This document shows positions 1-4,642 of a DNA stretch of 9,001 bases, piece by piece. Within the stretch, counting starts at the first letter, position 1; every line of letters begins with the position of its first letter. Made by a program: the position numbers and the translations under genes. Origin of the DNA: an uncultured Clostridia bacterium (GTDB lineage: Bacteria; Bacillota; Clostridia; TANB77; CAG-508). The stretch is from the NCBI GenBank assembly GCA_947589135.1, contig CANPZT010000049.1, positions 1-9,001 on the forward strand, in the 5' to 3' direction. The notes below the pieces were generated by a model that was given only the letters and a program-made list of their open reading frames with translations, was not told the origin of the DNA and made no database searches.

Positions 1-1037
1 AGATCCCATCTTTTTTACTTGTCTTAATTGTAATAAGTAATCATCCAAGTCTAATTCTTTTTTCTTTAATTGTTTTTCTAATTTTTCTGCTTGTTCTAGG
101 TCAAATGATTCTTCAGCCTTTTCAATAACTGACAGAATATCTCCCATTCCTAAAATCCTTTGTGCCATTCTATCTGGATGGAATACCTCTAAGTCACTCA
201 TTTTTTCTCCTGTTGCAGCAAACTTTATTGGTCTTCCTGTTACTTTTTTTACTGATAAGGCTGCTCCACCACGAGTATCTCCATCTAATTTTGTTAAAAC
301 AACTCCGTCAATTCCTAAATCTTCATTAAATTTTTCTGATACATTAACTGCATCTTGACCTGTCATACTATCTACTACTAATAATATTTCATGTGGTTTG
401 ATATTTGATTTTAATTTTTTTAGTTCGTCCATTAAAGCTTCATCTATGTGCAAACGTCCTGCTGTATCTAGTATTACTACATCATTCAATTTTGATATTG
501 CTGTTGACATTGCTTGTTTTGCTATATGTACAACATCTTTTGATGTTTCATTACTAAAAACAGGTATGTTTAATTGTTTTCCTACGACTTGTAATTGTTT
601 AATAGCTGCTGGTCTATAAACATCACATGCAACTAATAGTGGTTTTTTTCCTTGTTTTCTTAGAAGGTTTGCAAGTTTCCCACATGTTGTTGTTTTTCCT
701 GAACCTTGAAGTCCTACTAACATGATTATAGTTGGTGGATTTGGTGTAAAATTTATTTTACTTTCTGTTCCTCCGAAGTAGTTCTACTAGTTCATCTTTA
801 ACTATTTTTACTACTTGTTGACCTGGTGTTAATGATTTTAATACATCTTGACCAAGTGCTTTTTCTCCGAATGGTTGCAATAAATTCTTTTACTATTTTA
901 TAGTTAACATCAGCTTCTAAAAGTGCAAGTTTTACTTCTCTTAACATATCTTTTAAGTCAGATTCTGTTATTCTTGCTTTGCCTCTCATCTTTCTTGTTA
1001 TTTCTTGTAATCTAGATGATAATCCTTCAAAAGCCAT
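1..1037 (-). CDS. ffh: Signal recognition particle GTPase Ffh, 3' partial, with two +1 frame changes
   Basis: Ffh is the protein subunit of the bacterial signal recognition particle. It binds SRP RNA and signal sequences of nascent membrane proteins and docks on the receptor FtsY at the membrane. Joining three frames gives 345 codons of a protein normally about 450 long. Visible parts are the N domain starting [14 protein letters not shown], the P-loop GLQGSGKTT (about residues 108-116), DVYRPAA, DTAGRLH, the TKLDGD guanine-specificity motif, [21 protein letters not shown] and the start of the M domain ([15 protein letters not shown]). Most of the M domain lies beyond the left edge. The start at 1037 is chosen because the family begins MAFEG and a GGGAGTG ribosome site precedes it; an in-frame ATG at 1052 is less likely. 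The frame breaks after residue 56 (near 867) and after residue 87 (near 773). Everything else is open and well conserved, so this does not look like a decaying pseudogene. It lies 30 bases after ylxM, in the usual ylxM-ffh order. Confidence 0.93.
771..777 (-). other. ffh frame-change site 2 (TTCGGAG, in-frame CGG)
   Basis: After the first correction the minus strand reads GAA CTA CTT CGG AGG AAC AGA AAG TAA and stops. Skipping the C gives CTT (C) GGA GGA ACA GAA AGT, that is L-G-G-T-E-S, matching the conserved L-(M/L)-G-G segment before the Ffh P-loop. The heptamer is identical to site 1 and lies 94 bases downstream. CTT followed by a rare Arg codon and a +1 move onto a Gly codon resembles the Ty1 site CTT AGG C; that similarity is an inference about mechanism, not proof. 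Confidence 0.85.
865..871 (-). other. ffh frame-change site 1 (TTCGGAG, in-frame CGG)
   Basis: On the minus strand the incoming frame reads ATT CGG AGA AAA AGC, which leads away from Ffh and ends at a TAA about 30 codons on. Skipping one base gives ATT (C) GGA GAA AAA GCA CTT GGT, that is [10 protein letters not shown], which matches the family. If the extra base were a G instead, the result would be ATT CGA GAA (I-R-E), which also fits. The indel is directly visible; whether it is in the genome or only in the assembly cannot be told from the sequence. Confidence 0.85.
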
Positions 1038-1067
1038 ATTTTTCACTCCCATTCTTTCTATAATTTT

Positions 1068-1415
1068 TTATACTAAACAATTTAATTCTTTTTTAATATC
1101 TTCTAAAACATTTGCTATTTGTTTATCTGAATATTCTTTTTGTATTTTTGTTAATTCTGATAAAGCTTTTTCTATCTTCTTTTCTTGATTTAACGTCCTT
1201 TTCATAAACATTAGCTTTTCTTCATATTCGAAAAGTTTTTTCTCTCCCTTCTTAATTATGTCTCGTACGGCTTGCCTTGTTATGCCATTATTTTCTGCAA
1301 TCTCTGATAATGACAAGTCATTGTTATAGTAGTCATTAATGAATTCATATTGTTTTTTAGTTAAAAGTGTTCCATAAAATTCACATAGCATACTTATTTT
1401 TACTTTTTCCTCCAT
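1068..1415 (-). CDS. ylxM: YlxM-family putative DNA/SRP-associated helix-turn-helix protein
   Basis: A 115-residue protein of the YlxM/p13 (UPF0122) family, encoded just upstream of ffh in many Firmicutes and implicated in SRP function. Residues 34-60 form a sigma-70 region 4-like helix-turn-helix (LSLSEIAENNGITRQAVRD), preceded by the family segment FYGTLLTKKQYEFINDYYNN. The C-terminal half is lysine/glutamate-rich and probably helical. The start at 1415 is chosen over an in-frame ATG 42 bases upstream because the family begins near MEEKVKIS and AAAAGAGGTAGTCAT provides a ribosome site directly before it. The stop is 30 bases before the ffh start, so the two genes are very likely co-transcribed from the promoter at 1492-1520. 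The exact molecular role of YlxM is not settled; the family assignment is solid. Confidence 0.92.
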   Translation of the reverse strand: MEEKVKISMLCEFYGTLLTKKQYEFINDYYNNDLSLSEIAENNGITRQAVRDIIKKGEKKLFEYEEKLMFMKRTLNQEKKIEKALSELTKIQKEYSDKQIANVLEDIKKELNCLV

Positions 1416-1447
1416 ATGACTACCTCTTTTCTTGATTTTGCATTGAC

Positions 1448-1456
1448 TTATCCACA
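1448..1456 (+). promoter_or_regulatory. Solitary DnaA-box match TTATCCACA
   Basis: This 9-mer is an exact match to the strong DnaA box (TTATNCACA). It lies in the transcribed leader of ylxM, about 30 bases before the start codon. No second box or origin-like cluster is visible nearby, so it could be a chance match or a single regulatory site. Confidence 0.3.
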
Positions 1457-1491
1457 ATTTATTATATAGTTGTGTTTTGTAATGCTAATAT

Positions 1492-1520
1492 ACTTTACAC
1501 TATTTTTTTCCATTTGTCAA
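1492..1520 (-). promoter_or_regulatory. Sigma-A-type promoter for ylxM-ffh
   Basis: On the minus strand there is a perfect TTGACA -35 (1520 to 1515), a 17-base spacer and a TAAAGT -10 (1497 to 1492). The predicted start of transcription near 1485 leaves a leader of about 70 bases before ylxM. Assigned from consensus only. Confidence 0.75.
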
Positions 1521-1683
1521 GGGGTTTTTGATTTTTTTTACTTTGTTAATTAATATTTTTTGATTTCTTCTTTTTAAATATGATTTCTATATTATTTTTC
1601 TTTGCTTATTTTTTTACGATAGAATCTTTAATTTCTTTAAATTTATAGTTTAATATATAATTCATCTTAGAAATTTTTCGCAA
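1521..1683. other. AT-rich divergent intergenic stretch, no gene seen
   Basis: The 364-base gap between the ylxM and purE start codons carries back-to-back promoters pointing outward. The stretch between them is almost pure A/T with long T-runs on the plus strand. I see no open reading frame with a ribosome site, no RNA gene and no convincing operator in it. Confidence 0.6.
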
Positions 1684-1712
1684 TTGACATAAAATATGAT
1701 ATATGATATAAT
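1684..1712 (+). promoter_or_regulatory. Consensus sigma-A promoter for purE
   Basis: TTGACA at 1684-1689, a 17-base spacer and TATAAT at 1707-1712 form a full consensus housekeeping promoter. Transcription should start near 1719, giving a leader of about 60 bases. The leader holds short complementary segments: ACATTA at 1719-1724 can pair with TAATGT at 1735-1740, and AATGT at 1736-1740 can instead pair with ACATT at 1755-1759. No clear PurR box or purine riboswitch is recognisable. Confidence 0.85.
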
Positions 1713-1779
1713 ATTTATACATTATGTATTTTTGTAATGTTAGTCCGAGACCATACATTCCAAAAGGAGGTTTCATAAC

Positions 1780-2289
1780 ATGAGATCTAAGGTAGCTATT
1801 ATTGTGGGAAGTGATTCAGATCTTCCTACAATGGAAAAGGCAGCAAAAACATTAGATGAACTGAATATTTTTTATTCAAAACACATCTATTCTGCACATC
1901 GGACTCCGGATGAGCTTTCTGCATTCATCAAGGAAGAAATAAATTTAAGTTCTGCATATAAAGTTATTATTGCAGGAGCTGGCATGAGTGCAGCATTGGC
2001 AGGAGTTATAGCCTCTTACACAATTAAACCCGTTATCGCGGTTCCGTTGTCAGGAGGCAAATATAATGGAGTCGAAGCTATGTTATCGACTTCGGAAATG
2101 CCACCAGGAGTTCCCGTTCTCAATGTTGGAATTGACGCAGCAAAAAATGCTGCTTTAGCAGCGGCTTCTATCATTGCATTAAGTGATGATGCCGTTGCAG
2201 AAAGTTTACAAAATTACAGGTTGAAACAGAAGCAAGCCGTTATGGCCAAAAATTTTGAGCTTCATAAAAACGATCTGGATTTTGATTAA
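1780..2289 (+). CDS. purE: PurE-family AIR carboxylase / N5-CAIR mutase, divergent
   Basis: A 169-residue PurE-family protein, full length for the family, acting at the carboxylation step that makes CAIR in de novo purine synthesis. Visible motifs are GSDSD (10-14, phosphate/ribose binding), SAHRTPD (38-44, with the class I catalytic His at 40), IAGAG (64-68), and MPPGVPVLNVGIDAAKNAALAAA near 107-129. The usual class I segment GGAAHLPG reads GMSAALAG (68-75), so the second conserved His is Ala. This part looks more like class II AIR carboxylase (SNALSG), so it is uncertain whether the substrate is N5-CAIR or AIR plus CO2. AAAAGGAGG at 1762-1770 gives a strong ribosome site nine bases before the ATG. 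The gene stands alone, opposite in strand to its neighbours, with its own promoter and terminator and no other pur gene in view. It is visibly richer in G+C (lines near 2041-2160 are about 43-47 percent) and uses codons such as CGG, CCG, GCG and TCG, suggesting transfer. Confidence 0.9.
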   Translation: MRSKVAIIVGSDSDLPTMEKAAKTLDELNIFYSKHIYSAHRTPDELSAFIKEEINLSSAYKVIIAGAGMSAALAGVIASYTIKPVIAVPLSGGKYNGVEAMLSTSEMPPGVPVLNVGIDAAKNAALAAASIIALSDDAVAESLQNYRLKQKQAVMAKNFELHKNDLDFD

Positions 2290-2315
2290 GTTTTGTTGTA
2301 GAAATTAAGTTTTGT
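2285..2315 (+). repeat. 12-bp direct repeat at the end of purE
   Basis: ATTAAGTTTTGT occurs at 2285-2296, where it contains the purE stop codon, and again at 2304-2315, a 19-base offset. Likely a small local duplication; a recombination scar is possible but unsupported. Confidence 0.5.
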
Positions 2316-2336
2316 ATCAGTTAATCCATCTCGGAC

Positions 2337-2368
2337 AAAAAAAGACTACGATTTTTGTAGTCTTTTTT
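2337..2368. terminator. Bidirectional rho-independent terminator
   Basis: The A-run plus GACTAC (2337-2349), a 7-base loop GATTTTT and GTAGTC plus a T-run (2357-2368) form a hairpin of about 12 pairs with a T-tract on both strands. It lies between the convergent ends of purE and the DUF2628-like gene and should terminate both. Confidence 0.88.
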
Positions 2369-2376
2369 CATTTAAT

Positions 2377-3336
2377 TTAAAATTTCATTGTTTGTATAAC
2401 ATCTTCTGCATCTAATTCTAATAAAGCACTTGTATCATATTTAGCAACAACAAACACATATTGTTTATCACCTTTTATTGCTAAATACATAGTAACATCA
2501 CTATCTGATAATTCCCCTTCAGCTTCTAGTATTAATATACCATTTTTGTTTCTAAAATAATCCAATGATTCTAATTCTAATCTATCATTTTCACTTTCTA
2601 AATAATCTATTACTTCTTCTTCATAAGAGTCTATCATATTTACTATTTCACTTTCGTTTATCTCATCTTCTTTTAACATTCCTGAATAAATCATACAATT
2701 TTTCGTATCTTTATATTGGAATATAGTTTTACCATTAAATTCTTTTTGTATTTTCCATATATTTTTATCATAATTTAAACTAAAACCATCTTTACTATAA
2801 GTACCATTATTATCAAACTCATCTGTAGTGTATTGATTTTCATTACTATAGTCTGTTGAATCATTTACAGCATCCTTTGCACCATTGTATACTAGAGTCA
2901 TAAAACTAATGACTAAACATGCAATTATTATTATAATTGGAATTAATACAAGTAGTAGTACAGTAATTCCAGCTCCTCCATGTTTCTTGGCCATAGCTAA
3001 TTGTTCTTCATAAGATAAGCCTCTACTTTCGTATTTTTGAATTTTTCTTAATATATTTCTTTTATATAATGGGTAAAATATAAATCCACCTACTATTGCA
3101 TATATAATACTTATAATTATGCTATTTTGTATTTTAATTAATTCTAATATATAATTTATTACTATTGTTGCTAAAAATATAATAAGTGTTTCTATATACA
3201 TTTTTCTATATAGAAAATATATATCTCTAAATAAAAATGCAAATATATTAAAACCACCATTCATTACTTTAGGGTACATAATTTTTTCTTTTTTTTGCCC
3301 TATCCAGGTTCTAATTAGTTCTTCTTTTCCTTCCAT
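2377..3336 (-). CDS. DUF2628-like membrane protein with large exported domain
   Basis: A 319-residue membrane protein of unknown function. Residues about 11-50 (KKEKIMYPKVM, then FNIFAFLFRDIYFLYRKMY) resemble the DUF2628 N-terminal signature, which joins the N-terminal cytoplasmic part to paired membrane helices. Predicted membrane segments are about 46-66, 72-91 and 123-149. Between helices 2 and 3 is a basic loop (KRNILRKIQKYESRGLSYEEQLAMAKKHGG). After helix 3 comes an acidic, Asn/Ser-rich linker (150-180) and a C-terminal domain of about 140 residues that should lie outside the cell. By charge the long C-terminal part is strongly acidic. The start is supported by AAAGGAG six bases before the ATG. 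It follows the LPXTG gene by 64 bases with no terminator in between, so a two-gene envelope operon is likely. I do not recognise the C-terminal domain. Confidence 0.8.
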   Translation of the reverse strand: MEGKEELIRTWIGQKKEKIMYPKVMNGGFNIFAFLFRDIYFLYRKMYIETLIIFLATIVINYILELIKIQNSIIISIIYAIVGGFIFYPLYKRNILRKIQKYESRGLSYEEQLAMAKKHGGAGITVLLLVLIPIIIIIACLVISFMTLVYNGAKDAVNDSTDYSNENQYTTDEFDNNGTYSKDGFSLNYDKNIWKIQKEFNGKTIFQYKDTKNCMIYSGMLKEDEINESEIVNMIDSYEEEVIDYLESENDRLELESLDYFRNKNGILILEAEGELSDSDVTMYLAIKGDKQYVFVVAKYDTSALLELDAEDVIQTMKF

Positions 3337-3400
3337 TTTTTCTCCTTTATCTTTTGCTTAGTTCTACTATCACTATTATAATCTATTAGTATTACTTTAT

Positions 3401-4480
3401 TTATTTTATTCCTTTATATTTATTAACTTTTCTAATAAATATAATTGTACTAATACTTAATATTCCTATCAATATTATTAGTATTGTAGCAATTGTACCT
3501 GTTTTTGGTAATATTTTTGTAGCTGTTGTTGAATCATCAGTTTTTACGTTGTTATTTGTACTTGGGGTTTGTGTATTTTGTGTATTTTGTGTACTTTGAA
3601 TATTCCATTTAAAGTGATCATCTAGGTAGTCATATAAGTCCTTATGTCCCAATTCTACCGTTGCTTGATATAAAGAAACATCTTCTACAGGATAATATTT
3701 TCCATTTTCATCATCTAATTCCATATAAACATAATAGTATGCATCATTTACTAGATTCATGCTTCCTGTTATACTATCACTTTGACCTAATTTTACTTGT
3801 CCAGTATAAACAGATTGTGCTTTTTTAGAATAATCTAGTAATTTTTGTAGACAATTTGATTCACCATTTTTAATTGATAATAAAATATTATTATCTGTTA
3901 TTAATCCTATTTTTATATTTAATTTTCTGTTAGATTTGTTTGCAGTAGCTTCATTAAGAATGCTAGTTGTACTATCGTTCGTAAAATATCCATTAATTCT
4001 TTTTCCTAAAGGTAATAAATTAGGTCTTGTAAGTTCATAATCTGATAAAACTTTTTTTAACTCATCACCATTATTTAACTTGCTTTCAAATATTGAAATA
4101 TATAATTTTCCATTTTTTTCTAAGTAAGTTTGTATATTATTTTGAAAATTTCCTAAAATTTCTGTTTGCCCGTTTAATTTACTTTTTGAAAAAGTTATTA
4201 TCAAATTATCATCATTATTATTAACTTTAGTAACATTAATTCCTTTTTCATTATGCATAATTGCATAATATCCTGAATTATCATTTAAATTTTGAATTGG
4301 TATATTTGAAATTTTCAACTCTGGATCCATATGAGTTGTATCTCCATATACAAATTCAATTTTTACTCCAGTTAAATCTGTCAATTCTGTATCATCTGCT
4401 GCATTTGCTTTTATAGGTAATACTATTATTGCAACAACTAATAGTACTACAATCATCAAAAATTTTCTTAAATTCTTCAT
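3401..4480 (-). CDS. LPXTG-anchored secreted protein of unknown function
   Basis: A 359-residue protein built for export and sortase anchoring. The N-terminus has a basic stretch (MKNLRKF), a hydrophobic core (8-23) and an AxA-type cleavage site near KANA-AD (27/28). The mature part (about 30-290) has no motif I can name; two internal regions include YYAIMHNEKG and YYYVYMELDDENGKYYPVED, suggesting beta-rich modules. A low-complexity Gln/Asn/Thr linker (295-320) precedes LPKTG at 324-328, a hydrophobic segment (329-348) and a basic tail (RKVNKYKGIK), the classic sortase signal. The sortase itself is not in the window. The ribosome site is AAAAGGGGT before the ATG. The promoter at 4551-4579 should drive this gene and the membrane protein behind it. 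Confidence 0.88.
   Translation of the reverse strand: MKNLRKFLMIVVLLVVAIIVLPIKANAADDTELTDLTGVKIEFVYGDTTHMDPELKISNIPIQNLNDNSGYYAIMHNEKGINVTKVNNNDDNLIITFSKSKLNGQTEILGNFQNNIQTYLEKNGKLYISIFESKLNNGDELKKVLSDYELTRPNLLPLGKRINGYFTNDSTTSILNEATANKSNRKLNIKIGLITDNNILLSIKNGESNCLQKLLDYSKKAQSVYTGQVKLGQSDSITGSMNLVNDAYYYVYMELDDENGKYYPVEDVSLYQATVELGHKDLYDYLDDHFKWNIQSTQNTQNTQTPSTNNNVKTDDSTTATKILPKTGTIATILIILIGILSISTIIFIRKVNKYKGIK
3568..3594 (-). repeat. 9-base coding tandem repeat (x3) in the LPXTG linker
   Basis: On the plus strand TTTGTGTAT, TTTGTGTAT and TTTGTGTAC lie head to tail. On the coding strand they give repeated Gln-Asn/Ser-Thr. Because the unit is nine bases, slippage would change the wall-spanning linker length without breaking the frame. 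Confidence 0.75.
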
Positions 4481-4513
4481 TTTTTACCCCTTTTCTCTCA
4501 TTTGTTTTTATGA

Positions 4514-4534
4514 GAATTAATATATTATTAATTC
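4514..4534. repeat. AT-rich perfect palindrome in the LPXTG gene leader
   Basis: GAATTAATA (4514-4522), a 3-base centre and TATTAATTC (4526-4534) form a perfect inverted repeat with 9-bp arms, between the predicted transcription start and the ribosome site. Its left end overlaps a second short inverted repeat (TCTCAT 4496-4501 / ATGAGA 4510-4515). It may be an operator or a leader hairpin; A/T bias makes chance possible. Confidence 0.4.
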
Positions 4535-4550
4535 AACTTTCTCCTATTTT

Positions 4551-4579
4551 ATTTTATAATTAACCCTTTCTAATGTCAA
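4551..4579 (-). promoter_or_regulatory. Sigma-A-type promoter for the LPXTG/membrane gene pair
   Basis: The minus strand carries TTGACA (4579 to 4574), a 17-base spacer and TAAAAT (4556 to 4551). The predicted leader is about 65 bases. It lies just beyond the end of pheT, so the envelope genes probably have their own transcription start. Confidence 0.75.
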
Positions 4580-4589
4580 TTGTTTTTCT

Positions 4590-4633
4590 ATTACAATTAT
4601 ATTACAATTATATTACATTTATATTACATTTTA
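4590..4633. repeat. Four tandem 11-bp AT-rich units after pheT
   Basis: Units on the plus strand: ATTACAATTAT twice, then ATTACATTTAT and ATTACATTTTA. They fill most of the gap between the pheT stop and the next promoter, where a terminator would be expected. No stem with a T-tract is seen here. Function unknown. Confidence 0.7.
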
Positions 4634-4642
4634 GTTGTGTAC

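Larger units (their letters stand above)
1743..2336. repeat. 8-bp inverted repeat flanking purE (GTCCGAGA / TCTCGGAC)
   Basis: GTCCGAGA at 1743-1750 in the purE leader is exactly complementary to TCTCGGAC at 2329-2336, just before the terminator hairpin. An unusually GC-rich word in this AT-rich sequence, present only as this inverted pair. It could let the two ends of the mRNA pair, or mark the edges of a transferred segment. Function is not shown. Confidence 0.4.

Noticed and set aside
398..619. Plus-strand 73-residue frame inside ffh
   Set aside because: Antisense to the conserved Ffh GTPase domain, with no supporting signal.
771..871. CGG reassignment to another amino acid as the sole explanation for ffh
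   Set aside because: Reassigning CGG would not restore the frame; each site needs one base skipped. It could only act indirectly, as an unread codon that promotes slippage.
771..871. Intron, intein or mobile insertion in ffh
   Set aside because: Each site has only one extra base, with no inserted sequence or target duplication.
1038..1052. Earlier in-frame ATG for ffh (five extra residues)
   Set aside because: The GGGAGTG ribosome site lies inside this extension, and the family starts MAFEG.
1741..1755. PurR box in the purE leader
   Set aside because: TAGTCCGAGACCATA shares only CCGA with the Bacillus PurBox core CCGAACAWT and is not paired with a second box.
3375..3380. Internal promoter before the DUF2628-like gene (TATAAT, minus strand)
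   Set aside because: The -10 is perfect but no acceptable -35 stands at the right distance, and such hexamers are common in this A/T-rich DNA.
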